A stretch of DNA of 64,000 nt from Gammaproteobacteria bacterium. Its GTDB lineage: Bacteria > Pseudomonadota > Gammaproteobacteria > Eutrophobiales > Eutrophobiaceae. The translations under genes and the position numbers were made by a program. Under the pieces are notes generated by a model that saw only the letters and a program-made list of their open reading frames with translations, searched no databases and was not told the DNA's origin. This document shows positions 24,716-32,727 of this stretch, piece after piece. Positions within the stretch are counted from its first letter, which is position 1, and every line of letters begins with the position of its first letter. The stretch covers positions 1-64,000 of the forward strand of contig JAPOQU010000124.1 of NCBI GenBank assembly GCA_026710545.1. Reading direction: 5' to 3'.

Positions 24716-25687
24716 ATGAAACTTTCCCAAAATTACAGCCTGACTAAACTACTCTGCTGCCTGTTTTTGTCATTATCGGCAACGGCCTGCGGGAAAAATA
24801 CCGATACGGCCGCCTCTGCGAAAGATAACGCTGAAAATGACAATACGGCCAAGCTCATCCTGGTCTCCGGCGCCACCGGCAGACAGGGGGGGGCAGTGGC
24901 AAGGGAATTATTGTCCCGCGGCTATCCCGTGCGCGGTTTAACCCGTAATCCTGACAGCGAACGCGCGCAACAGCTTGCCGGGCTCGGCATCGATATGGTC
25001 AAGGGTGATTTCGATGACGTCGATTCACTGAACAGCGCAACGCAGGGTGTGTACGGCGTGTTTTCCGTCCAGAATTTCTGGGAGCACGGCAAGCAGGGGG
25101 AAATCAGGCAGGGGAGAAACCTGGCGGATGCCGCCAAGCGGGCCGGGGCGAGTCATTTTGTCTATACATCGGTTGCCAGCGCAGATAAAAACACGGGCAT
25201 TCCGCATTTCGACAGCAAGTACGAGATTGAAGAATATATTAAATCCATTCAGTTGCCTTACACGGTAATCAGACCCGTTTCATTCATGGAAAACTGGGAA
25301 TATTCCCGCGCCGATATCGTCAACGGCATAATTTATGGTCCGCTGTCACCGGGAACGCGAACTCAACATATCACCGTTAAGGACATAGGCCGCTTTGCCG
25401 CCGAGGCATTCGATAATCCTGCCGAGTGGCTGGGTGTATCCATAGACATTGCCGGTGACGACCATACTCAACAGGAATTAGCCGGGTTATTCTCGCGGGT
25501 AACCGGGAAAGAAGTCAGCTATGTCCAGGTACCATGGGATGAATTTGAAGAACAGCAGGGCGAAGAGATGGCCATCATGGAAAAATGGTTTGAAGATGTC
25601 GGTTACAGCGCGGACGTGGCTGATCTGCGCAGCAGATTTCCCTGGCTTACTTCCCTGGAGCGGTACTTAACAGAAAACGGTTGGTAG
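24716..25687 (+). CDS. NmrA-family NAD(P)-binding protein with lipoprotein signal
   Basis: A 323-residue protein. Residues 1-25 are a lipoprotein signal ending SLSATAC (lipobox Cys25). A 20-residue acidic linker follows, then an atypical short-chain dehydrogenase of the NmrA/HSCARG type: LILVSGATGRQGGAVAREL (nucleotide loop), YPVRGLTRNPDS, HFVYTSVASADKN and YTVIRPVSFMENW. NmrA-like proteins sense or use NAD(P)H in the cytoplasm, so lipid anchoring outside the inner membrane is unexpected. The signal seems genuine, because hydrophobic core, cysteine and linker are all present. A shortened relative occurs at 17209. Confidence 0.75.
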   Translation: MKLSQNYSLTKLLCCLFLSLSATACGKNTDTAASAKDNAENDNTAKLILVSGATGRQGGAVARELLSRGYPVRGLTRNPDSERAQQLAGLGIDMVKGDFDDVDSLNSATQGVYGVFSVQNFWEHGKQGEIRQGRNLADAAKRAGASHFVYTSVASADKNTGIPHFDSKYEIEEYIKSIQLPYTVIRPVSFMENWEYSRADIVNGIIYGPLSPGTRTQHITVKDIGRFAAEAFDNPAEWLGVSIDIAGDDHTQQELAGLFSRVTGKEVSYVQVPWDEFEEQQGEEMAIMEKWFEDVGYSADVADLRSRFPWLTSLERYLTENGW

Positions 25688-25699
25688 AATTACTGCTTT

Positions 25700-26596
25700 A
25701 TGAGCATCTCCACCGAGATACATAGTGTTACTGAAAATACCGGACCGGGACAACTCGCCGGCAGGGTAAAGCAGTTCGCGCTGGACGCCGGCGCCGACGT
25801 GGTGGGTATCGCGCCCGTGGAGCGCTGGAACAAGGACGTGCCGGAAGGGCACAGGCCGGTTGACGTGTTGCCCGGGGCGCGCAGCGTTATCGTAGTGGGC
25901 GCCCGCGGGCCCACTGCCGGGGCCTGGCAGTCGCCCAATCACCGTTTCATGGAAGTCAACGGTTATGATTTTCGCAATGACCTGGTGATCCATATCCTGG
26001 CCGACTTTATCGAAGCCGAACTGGACCACTATGCCATACAGGCGCCGGCCCTGTCGGTCAGCGGCCATAACCCGGTCATGAGCATGATGCATGCCGCGGT
26101 CCTGGCCGGCCTGGGCACGCGCTCGCTGGCGGCCAATATCATTCTCAACCCCAAATACGGTCTGCTGTATTACTCCGCCTGTGTCACCACCCTGGCACTG
26201 CCGGGTGATGCCATGCTGGAACAGAACGTCTGTCCCCATCCCATGTGTGTGGCCACCTACCGGAAAATCGGCAAGACGCCGTGTATCGCCGCCTGCCCGT
26301 CCGATGACGGTGGTTGCCTGGACGGAGAGATTGACGATCAGGGTGAAATCTCCTATTCCTGGTACGATCGGGAACGTTGCACGTCACGGGCGATGAATTT
26401 CGGCATCAACAGCTTCCAGAAGGCCATGGCGCAGATCGTAACGGAAGACGACCCGGAGGCGCAGACGAACATGGTCAATTCCGATTTTTTTACCCGTTCC
26501 TGCAGCGCCGTCAGTTTTTTCAGGGAAAGTGTTGCGCAATGTTTTGAGTGTATGCGCGTGTGTCCGATTACGCGGCCGGAGAGAAAACTGAAATGA
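25700..26596 (+). CDS. QueG-like iron-sulfur protein (copy A)
   Basis: A 298-residue protein distantly like epoxyqueuosine reductase and reductive dehalogenases. The N-terminal part contains DVVGIAPVERWNKDVPEGHRP and ARSVIVVGARGPTAGAW. The C-terminal part is ferredoxin-like, with TPCIAACPSDDGGC and CFECMRVCP. The first cluster is spaced Cx3Cx6C, unlike the canonical CxxCxxCxxxCP, with additional cysteines in CPHPMC and RERC. A corrinoid cofactor is possible but not shown by any motif I can name. It follows the NmrA-like gene by 12 bases and overlaps the next gene by 4. Confidence 0.6.
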   Translation: MSISTEIHSVTENTGPGQLAGRVKQFALDAGADVVGIAPVERWNKDVPEGHRPVDVLPGARSVIVVGARGPTAGAWQSPNHRFMEVNGYDFRNDLVIHILADFIEAELDHYAIQAPALSVSGHNPVMSMMHAAVLAGLGTRSLAANIILNPKYGLLYYSACVTTLALPGDAMLEQNVCPHPMCVATYRKIGKTPCIAACPSDDGGCLDGEIDDQGEISYSWYDRERCTSRAMNFGINSFQKAMAQIVTEDDPEAQTNMVNSDFFTRSCSAVSFFRESVAQCFECMRVCPITRPERKLK

Positions 26597-27459
26597 GCGC
26601 GTCCGCAGGTATGGATTACAGTGCGTGCAGGCAGGAACTCGACAAACTATCCCGCAAGGGTGGAGCGGTAATAACCGGAGTCGCCGATGCGACGGCGTTC
26701 ACCGACTCACCCGAGGGCCAACGGCCAACTGATCTGTTACCCAAAGCCAGGGTCGTTTACGTGGTCGGGGGCGCCCAGCCCCGGGCAGGCGACTGGTTGA
26801 GTCCCGTCTACCAGCACATGGAAACCACGTCGTTCGGTGACCGCATGCATAACCTGGCGCAAAGACTGTCCCGTTATATTGAAGACACTTACGGCTATTA
26901 CGCGATCTGCGTTCCGCCGGGTACCGACAGCGGCAACCGCCCCTTCGTCAGTTTCGCCAGGGCAGCGGAACTGGCGGGTTGCGGCACATCCAGCCTGGCC
27001 GGACCGGTGCTGAATCCCGAGTATGGGTTCATGTATTACTCCGTTGTCATCAGCACCCTGCCGTTAGCGGTCGACGGGCCATTGGCCGAACCGGTCTGCC
27101 CGGCCCCGGAATGCCGGGATATGTGGGAGGAACAGGGGACCACCCCATGCATGTCGACCTGCCCCATAGATGACGGCGGCTGCCTGGGCGGGCGGCTGGA
27201 AAGCGGGCGCATCGCGGAACGGCGTTATGACGCGGCCCGCTGCAGTTCACGGGTGGAAACCAGTTGGGTGCCGGGTTTTCAAAAAGTCCTGGACGCAACC
27301 CTCAAGGAAAAAGACAAGGAACAGCAAAAACTGATGCTTTACTCTTCCCTGTTTTCCCGCACACTCTGGTCCATGACCTACGCCAACGTGAGCCAGGGTC
27401 AGTGTTTCGAGTGCATGCGCGTATGCCCGGTAGGCAGCAAACACCGGCTGAAACAATAA
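26593..27459 (+). CDS. QueG-like iron-sulfur protein (copy B)
   Basis: A 288-residue paralogue of the preceding gene, overlapping it in ATGA. It shares GVADATAFTDSPEGQRPTD, ARVVYVVGGAQPRAGDW, the central GTSSLAGPVLNPEYGFMYYS, and both cysteine regions (TPCMSTCPIDDGGC and CFECMRVCPVG). The shared, non-canonical cysteine spacing indicates one family rather than decay of a single copy. Coupled translation and similar size suggest a heterodimer or two related electron-transfer or reductase subunits. The substrate is unknown. The start is taken at 26593 from the overlap; the frame extends 45 bases upstream into copy A. Confidence 0.6.
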   Translation: MSASAGMDYSACRQELDKLSRKGGAVITGVADATAFTDSPEGQRPTDLLPKARVVYVVGGAQPRAGDWLSPVYQHMETTSFGDRMHNLAQRLSRYIEDTYGYYAICVPPGTDSGNRPFVSFARAAELAGCGTSSLAGPVLNPEYGFMYYSVVISTLPLAVDGPLAEPVCPAPECRDMWEEQGTTPCMSTCPIDDGGCLGGRLESGRIAERRYDAARCSSRVETSWVPGFQKVLDATLKEKDKEQQKLMLYSSLFSRTLWSMTYANVSQGQCFECMRVCPVGSKHRLKQ

Positions 27460-27480
27460 CCACTGGTACAGGAGATCGTC

Positions 27481-27798
27481 ATGGGCTTTTATTTCGTTGA
27501 CCCGGAGACCTATAAAAAATACAAGGACGAGATCCTCTCGTATTCCCAGTCCGTGCAGGTTAACACGCAGGAATTCCTGCCCGCAGAGAAGCGCAAGAAA
27601 GCCTTGTCCGACAAGGAAATCGCGGCGAAGATGGGGCTGGAGGAACGGGTCGTGCGGGAAATCCGGGTAGTGGCGGAACGGGATGAATATCCTATCGATG
27701 AATGGGAAAAGGCGCTGGAGTTCAAGGACAAGGCCTGCCGTGAATACGCCAGAAGCGGCCTGTCTTCGGTGACAAGGAAATACCTGAAGAAACCGTAA
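27481..27798 (+). CDS. Hypothetical protein, 105 residues
   Basis: A charged, mostly helical protein that I do not recognise. It starts MGFYFVDPETYKKYKDEILS and contains LSDKEIAAKMGLEERVVREI (about residues 42-61), which has the spacing of a helix-turn-helix. It is rich in Lys and Glu throughout. AGGAG lies seven bases before the ATG, so it is probably expressed. It follows the two QueG-like genes by 21 bases on the same strand and may belong to their operon, perhaps as a regulator or assembly factor. Confidence 0.5.
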   Translation: MGFYFVDPETYKKYKDEILSYSQSVQVNTQEFLPAEKRKKALSDKEIAAKMGLEERVVREIRVVAERDEYPIDEWEKALEFKDKACREYARSGLSSVTRKYLKKP

Positions 27799-27841
27799 GG
27801 ACTTAATGTTTGAATTTTCGTAAATACAACCGGAGGTAACC

Positions 27842-28231
27842 ATGCAACAAGCAGACAAATTGAAAAATTTGACCATCGCACTTTACGTCTTCGGGCTCAT
27901 CTACCTGGTCGGGGTGCCCGTCCTGATGATGGGGTTCGAGGCGTCAGGCTGGACCTGGACGCCCAGGCAACCGGAGTATGAGCAGATGATCATGGGCGTG
28001 TACGCCACCCTGGGGGTGTTTCTCATCATGGCGGCAAAAAATCCCCTGGAGCATGCCAGCCTGATCTGGTTCACCGTGTGGTCGAATATCGTGCATGGCG
28101 GAGTCATGCTGTTCCATTCCATCATCGATGTGACCGAACGGTCCAACCTTGCCGGTGACGTGCCGGCATTGTTCATCGTTGCCGCTATCCTCTGGTACCT
28201 GATGCCGGGACAGGCAGCCAGTCAGGAATAA
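27842..28231 (+). CDS. Small membrane protein, DUF6632-like
   Basis: A 129-residue protein with four hydrophobic segments (LTIALYVFGLIYLVGVPVLM, MGVYATLGVFLIMAA, ASLIWFTVWSNIVHGGVML and VPALFIVAAILWYLM). The block WTWTPRQPEYEQMI matches small DUF6632-type membrane proteins as I remember them; function is not known. CCGGAGG precedes the ATG by five bases. It is the last gene before a strong hairpin, so it probably ends the transcript that starts at or before the NmrA-like gene. Confidence 0.6.
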   Translation: MQQADKLKNLTIALYVFGLIYLVGVPVLMMGFEASGWTWTPRQPEYEQMIMGVYATLGVFLIMAAKNPLEHASLIWFTVWSNIVHGGVMLFHSIIDVTERSNLAGDVPALFIVAAILWYLMPGQAASQE

Positions 28232-28241
28232 CAGACCTGAA

Positions 28242-28277
28242 CTGCTTCCCGCTGTTGCGTTGTTTGGCGGGAAGCAG
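28242..28277. terminator. Strong hairpin after the DUF6632-like gene
   Basis: CTGCTTCCCGC (28242-28252) pairs perfectly with GCGGGAAGCAG (28267-28277), an 11-base stem with a 14-base loop. There is no T-run after it, so intrinsic termination is uncertain. It could stabilise the 3-prime end of the upstream mRNA. Confidence 0.5.
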
Positions 28278-28313
28278 GTGGTAAGTGCAGCGCTTGACTA
28301 TCAGTAATCAATA

Positions 28314-28341
28314 TTGACGTCTTTGGCAACACGGACGTCAA
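28314..28341 (+). promoter_or_regulatory. Inverted repeat upstream of acyl-CoA ligase
   Basis: TTGACGTC (28314-28321) and GACGTCAA (28334-28341) form an 8-base inverted repeat with a 12-base gap, ending ten bases before the GTG start. The TTGACGT and ACGTCAA arms are the same as in the icmF operator at 2155, but they are spaced 14 bases apart instead of 8. It may be a degenerate or distinct operator. Confidence 0.35.
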
Positions 28342-28350
28342 CAGCATTAT

Positions 28351-29877
28351 GTGAAGACTTTAACAGACGTTCTTCTGAATAACGCCGGGACACGCGGCGC
28401 CGCGACTGCCGTTATCGATGGTCGCATCAGTCTTACCTGGGTTGAATTTGCCCGGCGGATTTCAAAGCTGGGGAGCGTTCTGAACCGGTCAGGGATAAAC
28501 CGGGGCGACAGGTTCGGGATCCTGTCACTGAATTCCTGGCGTCAGGCTGAGGTTATCCATGCTGGACAGTGGATCGGCGCAACGCCGGTCCCGGTTAATT
28601 TCCGCCTTGCGCCGGTTGAAATGCAATCCATCTTCCATGATGCGGGTTGTAAACTGGTCGTAGCGGACAGCCAGTTCAGTGGGTTACTGGAAGCGCCTGA
28701 GTTGGCCGCTTGGACAGACAGCCGCCTGTTAATCGGTGATGACGAAAACAGCTCCTACGAAAGATCGCTCATAGTCGCCGAACCGGCAGAACCGGTTAGA
28801 TGTTCGGCAGACGATGAAGCACTGTTACTGTTCACCGGCGGCACCTCGGGCAGGGCAAAAGGCGTTCCGTTGACCCACGGCAATATCATGGCCAATGCGA
28901 AGCAGGTGGGCAGCAGGTGGCCGGCAAAGCCCGGCGATGTCGTGTTGCACGTTCCCCCCATGTTCCATTCGGCGGAACTGGTAAAGACCGTCTATTTCAT
29001 GCAGGGCGCAGCCAGTGTCTACCTGCCGAAATTCGACCCTGATGCGTTGTTGCAAACGATAGAGGAATTTAATGTCAGTTTTGCCCTGCTGGTGCCGACC
29101 ATGTTGATGCTGACCCTGCAGTCCGGGAAAGTGCCGCAATACGATGTCAGTTCACTCAAACAGATCATATACGGGGCATCGCCCATGTCCGCAGACTGGG
29201 TCAAAGCCGCGTTTGAGGCCTTTCCGAACGTGGAAATAGCGCAAGGTTACGGCCTGACTGAAACCGCGCCGCTGTTGACCATGCTGGATCACCGGTCTCA
29301 CGCGGACGCACTGGCGACAGGAAACCCGGCCCGGTTATCCTCATGTGGCCGCGCACTGGAGGGCGTGGATATAAAAATAATGGATACTGTTGAGGCAGAG
29401 TGCGCAACAGGGCAGGTGGGCGAGATCTATGCCCGCGGCGACAACGTGTTCAGGGGTTATCTCAACCGGGCAGAACTCACGAAAGAAGTCCTGGTGGATG
29501 GCTGGTTCCGAACCGGCGACCTGGGTTACCTGGATAACGAGGGGTACCTGTACCTCAAGGACAGGAAACAGGACCTGATTGTCACAGGTGGTGAAAATGT
29601 CTATTCCGGCGAGGTGGAGGTTGTGCTGAACCGGCACCCGGCTATACTGGAGGCTGCCGTCATCGGTGTTCCCGATGAAATCTACGGCGAGAAGGTGATT
29701 GCCGTGGTAACGGCCAAATCCGGGTCTACCCTGATGCAGGATGAACTTATGGATTTCTGTCGCGGCAAGATTGGTGGTTACAAGATCCCGAAGGAAATAT
29801 ACGTGGTTGAAAGCCTGCCCAAGAGCGCGCTGGGTAAAATCCTGAAAACCGAATTAAGGATTAAATATAAATCATAA
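28351..29877 (+). CDS. Acyl-CoA synthetase, AMP-forming (fatty acid/aryl type)
   Basis: A 508-residue class I adenylate-forming ligase. The adenylate motif is LLLFTGGTSGRAKGVPLTHGN, followed by GYGLTETAPLLTM, GWFRTGDLGYLDNEGYLYLKD and KQDLIVTGGENVYSGEVE. The catalytic Lys is in PKSALGKILK near the C-terminus. It begins at GTG (28351), since the ATG two bases upstream leads straight to a stop. It stands alone between an operator-like repeat and a toxin-antitoxin pair. The motifs do not separate aromatic from aliphatic substrates. Confidence 0.85.
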   Translation: MKTLTDVLLNNAGTRGAATAVIDGRISLTWVEFARRISKLGSVLNRSGINRGDRFGILSLNSWRQAEVIHAGQWIGATPVPVNFRLAPVEMQSIFHDAGCKLVVADSQFSGLLEAPELAAWTDSRLLIGDDENSSYERSLIVAEPAEPVRCSADDEALLLFTGGTSGRAKGVPLTHGNIMANAKQVGSRWPAKPGDVVLHVPPMFHSAELVKTVYFMQGAASVYLPKFDPDALLQTIEEFNVSFALLVPTMLMLTLQSGKVPQYDVSSLKQIIYGASPMSADWVKAAFEAFPNVEIAQGYGLTETAPLLTMLDHRSHADALATGNPARLSSCGRALEGVDIKIMDTVEAECATGQVGEIYARGDNVFRGYLNRAELTKEVLVDGWFRTGDLGYLDNEGYLYLKDRKQDLIVTGGENVYSGEVEVVLNRHPAILEAAVIGVPDEIYGEKVIAVVTAKSGSTLMQDELMDFCRGKIGGYKIPKEIYVVESLPKSALGKILKTELRIKYKS

Positions 29878-29992
29878 AATAACACGGCAACTATCTTCGC
29901 CAACGTGTTTGCCAACAGGTTCCTTATTGCTTATCAGGACAGTCATCTTCTTGAAGATAAAATGAAAACCGGAGAACAGTCGGTTTAATTTC

Positions 29993-30012
29993 TGGTATTC
30001 TATATAATACCA
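29993..30012 (+). promoter_or_regulatory. Operator over the -10 box of the PIN/RHH module
   Basis: TGGTATT (29993-29999) and AATACCA (30006-30012) form a perfect 7-base inverted repeat with a 6-base gap. TATAAT at 30003-30008 lies inside it. Only six bases separate it from the ATG at 30015, so the mRNA is expected to be leaderless. The RHH antitoxin encoded second in the operon is the likely repressor. Confidence 0.6.
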
Positions 30013-30014
30013 AA

Positions 30015-30434
30015 ATGGATGTGGTAATTGATACCAATGTACTTGTTGCGGCGCTGAGATCGGACAAAGGAGCTTCATACAAGCTTTTAAGCTTGTTACC
30101 TGGTGGGCGATATACACCGAATATTTCAGTTCCGCTGTTTTTTGAATATGAGGCAGTACTGAAAAGGAAGGATATGGTCCCGGAATTAAATGCAGCCGAT
30201 ATCGATGCAATTCTGGACTTTGTTCTGAGCAAGTCTCGGATACGAAAAATTTATTTCTTATGGCGACCGTTTTTAAAAGATATGAAAGATGATCATCTCC
30301 TGGAGGTAGCCGTAGAATCAAGCAGCAAGTACATCGTGACTTTCAATGTAAGTGATTTTAAAGGCATTGAAAAATTCGGCGTAAAAGCTGTTACACCCCA
30401 GGAATATTTGAAACTGACAGGTATTATGAAATGA
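30015..30434 (+). CDS. PIN-domain toxin
   Basis: A 139-residue ribonuclease toxin of the PIN_3 group. MDVVIDTNVLVAAL holds the first acidic metal ligand, FEYEAVLKR the second, and DMKDDHLLEVAVESSSKYIVTFN the last pair. These acidic residues coordinate magnesium for RNA cleavage. The start is fixed by the family's usual opening. Its stop overlaps the antitoxin start in ATGA, giving toxin-first order. The module appears intact, unlike several others in the window. Confidence 0.85.
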   Translation: MDVVIDTNVLVAALRSDKGASYKLLSLLPGGRYTPNISVPLFFEYEAVLKRKDMVPELNAADIDAILDFVLSKSRIRKIYFLWRPFLKDMKDDHLLEVAVESSSKYIVTFNVSDFKGIEKFGVKAVTPQEYLKLTGIMK

Positions 30435-30667
30435 GCACATTAAGTCTTCGTCTCCCTGACTCCTTGCATCAGCAGGTTAAAGTACTTGCCAGGCAAGATG
30501 GTATTTCAATAAACCAGTTTATATCATCTGCCGTGGCGGAGAAGATGGCCGCGCTGGTCACCGAGGAGCGTTTAAAAGAGCGCGCGCAAGCCGGAAGTGA
30601 AAGTGATTTTTTCAAGGCGCTTTCCAAAGTACCTTCAGTTGAACCAGATACAAGTGACGTATTGTGA
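30431..30667 (+). CDS. Ribbon-helix-helix antitoxin of the PIN toxin
   Basis: A 78-residue antitoxin. The N-terminal STLSLRLPDSLHQQVKVLAR and GISINQFISSAVAEKMAAL form a ribbon-helix-helix like HicB/Arc-type DNA-binding domains. The C-terminal half is the likely toxin-binding tail. It overlaps the PIN gene by 4 bases. It probably represses the operon through the palindrome at 29993. Confidence 0.82.
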   Translation: MSTLSLRLPDSLHQQVKVLARQDGISINQFISSAVAEKMAALVTEERLKERAQAGSESDFFKALSKVPSVEPDTSDVL

Positions 30668-30689
30668 ACGTGTATAAACAGCATATCCA

Positions 30690-31949
30690 TTGACATTCTC
30701 AGTGCGACAGGCAATAAAATCCCTCGCGGTCAATGCCCTGCTGCTCCCGGAGCGCTGGCAGAACGGCGTCGCCTACAACCCGTTGTCAGAAGAGGTAACC
30801 CAGGACCCGTATCCGGTCTATACAAAATTGCGGGAGCGTTCGCCGGTACATCACAGCCGGGTGATGGATGCTATCATCCTCTCGCGTTATGCGGATGTGG
30901 ACAGAATTCTTCGTGACCACGCCCGATTTTCCGTTAACCCAGACCTGCGAACATTGCGCAAAGCGAGATACAAACCCACGCCGGAAGAGAGGTCGATACT
31001 GTTTATTGACCCGCCGGACCACACCCGCTTGCGTTCGCTGGTCAACAAGGCTTTCACGCGCTCAGCCATTAATGCCCTGGAACCGCGTATCAGGGAGATT
31101 ATGGGAGCTTTGCTGGATGGTATACGGGAACCGGGCGGTTTCGACCTCATGCAAACAGTAGCCATCCCGTTACCGGTAATCGTGATCGCTGAGATGCTGG
31201 GTATTCCGCAGGAAGACCGCGCCCAATTCAGGGTCTGGTCGGACCGGCGCGCCCGCCTCCTGGAGCCTATGCTGACCAGGGACGAGCGTAAAATCGCCGG
31301 CGAGGCATCGAAACAACTCAGTCATTATTTCCTGTCCGTCATCAGGAACCGTCAGGGTGAGCCCAGGGATGACATCATGACCCGCCTGGTGCAGGCGGAA
31401 GAGCAGGGCGATACCCTCAGTGAAACAGAAATGCTGAACATGCTCAGGTTGCTGCTCATTGCAGGAAACGAAACGACCACAAACCTGATCGGCAACGGCA
31501 TGCTGGCCCTGTTGCGCCATCCTGGTGAACTCCAGGCCCTGCGCAACGACCCGGGACTCATCCCTGCGGCGGTGGATGAACTGTTGCGTTATGATTCGCC
31601 GGTACAGATGACCCTGCGCTGCGCGGTCGAGGACTGTGACATCCACGGTACACCCGTGCGCGCCGGCCAGGATATCATCCTGCTGGGCGGCTCGGCCAAT
31701 CGCGACCCCGATGCATTCGAAAACCCGGACAGGCTCGATTTCAACCGGTCGAAACAGGACCATATTTCATTCGGCAGGGGCATCCATTACTGCATCGGCG
31801 CGGCCCTGGCGCGCCTGGAAGGGCGCATTGCTTTGGAGATGCTGTTGGAACGGTTTGACTCGCTGCGCCTGCTCACCGATCGCCCGGCGTTCCGTTACAG
31901 CATCGTGCTGCGCGGTCTTACGTCCCTGCCGGTCGGTACACCATCGTGA
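30690..31949 (+). CDS. Cytochrome P450 (bacterial class I type)
   Basis: A 419-residue soluble P450. The I-helix oxygen-binding motif is LLLIAGNETTTN, the ExxR motif is DELLRYDSPV, and the haem loop is SFGRGIHYCIGAALAR with Cys368 as ligand. It has AGNET rather than the usual AGxDT, still keeping an acid-threonine pair. The start is uncertain: the frame opens at TTG 30690 and a GTG at 30702 is also possible, neither with a clear ribosome site. No ferredoxin or reductase is nearby. It is followed by a palindromic repeat at 31966. The substrate is unknown. Confidence 0.88.
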   Translation: MTFSVRQAIKSLAVNALLLPERWQNGVAYNPLSEEVTQDPYPVYTKLRERSPVHHSRVMDAIILSRYADVDRILRDHARFSVNPDLRTLRKARYKPTPEERSILFIDPPDHTRLRSLVNKAFTRSAINALEPRIREIMGALLDGIREPGGFDLMQTVAIPLPVIVIAEMLGIPQEDRAQFRVWSDRRARLLEPMLTRDERKIAGEASKQLSHYFLSVIRNRQGEPRDDIMTRLVQAEEQGDTLSETEMLNMLRLLLIAGNETTTNLIGNGMLALLRHPGELQALRNDPGLIPAAVDELLRYDSPVQMTLRCAVEDCDIHGTPVRAGQDIILLGGSANRDPDAFENPDRLDFNRSKQDHISFGRGIHYCIGAALARLEGRIALEMLLERFDSLRLLTDRPAFRYSIVLRGLTSLPVGTPS

Positions 31950-31965
31950 GGATATTTGGGATCAG

Positions 31966-32050
31966 ATATTTGGGGTCAGAGTAAAAATACGTCCAGTTCG
32001 GCAAGAAGTAATAGCTTGTTGTTGAGTATTTTTACTCTGACTCCAAATAT
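31966..32050. repeat. Long hairpin repeat, MITE/REP-like
   Basis: A 25-base arm at 31966-31990 (starting ATATTTGGGGTCAGAGTAAA) is repeated inverted at 32026-32050 with 24 of 25 bases matching and a 35-base loop. A partial direct copy, GATATTTGGGATCAG, precedes it at 31951. The element lies between two convergent genes. Its right arm supplies the last codons and stop of the cysteine hydrolase on the minus strand. Confidence 0.7.
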
Positions 32051-32673
32051 GCGAGCGGCCCAGCCATCAATTCCCCTGTTGAAGCCACTTTTCCGAAGTG
32101 GTAGGCAAAATGGGTCAGAATTACTCTCTGCAGGGTAGCGGAATCCACTGCCCCCCAACCCTGGTCGGTGATGCCTGAGGCGGCTGTAACATCACTCAGC
32201 ATGTAAACGAAATAATCCCGTGAGACCGCGTCCCTTGCGGTGGATTCAACACAGGCGCCGGTAGCTACGCCGGCCATCAGGAGATTGACCACCTTCAATT
32301 CCTTGAGTGCCGCATCCAGCCTGGTGTACGTAAAACCGGATTGCCTGATCTTCTCGATGACGATATCACCGGGTTGTGGAGCGATCTCCGGCCAGATACT
32401 GACACCTTCCGTGCCTGCGGCTACGGCCTTGCCGTCCCGGATAACCGGAAAACGGTCTGCCAGGGTGCCCTTGTCGTTGGCGCCCGGATGGTGCACATGA
32501 TTCAGGTAGATGATCGGCAGTCTTACCTCACGGCAATGGCGCATAAACCTGATCAGGTTGGGCAACATGTTCCGTCCTTCTACAGTTTCAAAAGGCGCGC
32601 CGACCTGTAAAAAATCCAGGCTCATGTCAACGATAAGCAGGGCTGTATTTCCGGGGGATAATTCAGGGAACAT
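32032..32673 (-). CDS. Isochorismatase-family cysteine hydrolase
   Basis: A 213-residue amidohydrolase-type enzyme. The catalytic triad appears complete: Asp16 in LLIVDMSLDF, Lys108 in IEKIRQSGF, and Cys141 in AGVATGACVESTARDA. Family members cleave amides such as nicotinamide, N-carbamoyl compounds or ureides. The final residues (YLESE) and the stop codon lie in an inserted hairpin repeat, so the C-terminus has been rewritten. It is the last gene of a minus-strand operon with the Rieske pair and the PLP enzyme. The substrate is not determined. Confidence 0.8.
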   Translation of the reverse strand: MFPELSPGNTALLIVDMSLDFLQVGAPFETVEGRNMLPNLIRFMRHCREVRLPIIYLNHVHHPGANDKGTLADRFPVIRDGKAVAAGTEGVSIWPEIAPQPGDIVIEKIRQSGFTYTRLDAALKELKVVNLLMAGVATGACVESTARDAVSRDYFVYMLSDVTAASGITDQGWGAVDSATLQRVILTHFAYHFGKVASTGELMAGPLAYLESE

Positions 32674-32727
32674 ATTATTTTTGCCTTATTTGATCACGTG
32701 GTGGATGGGACACTGGTTGTTACCGTG

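Noticed and set aside
25700-27459. Reductive dehalogenase call for the two Fe-S proteins
   Set aside because: No Tat signal, no membrane anchor gene typical of rdhB, and non-canonical cluster spacing; a QueG-like label is safer.
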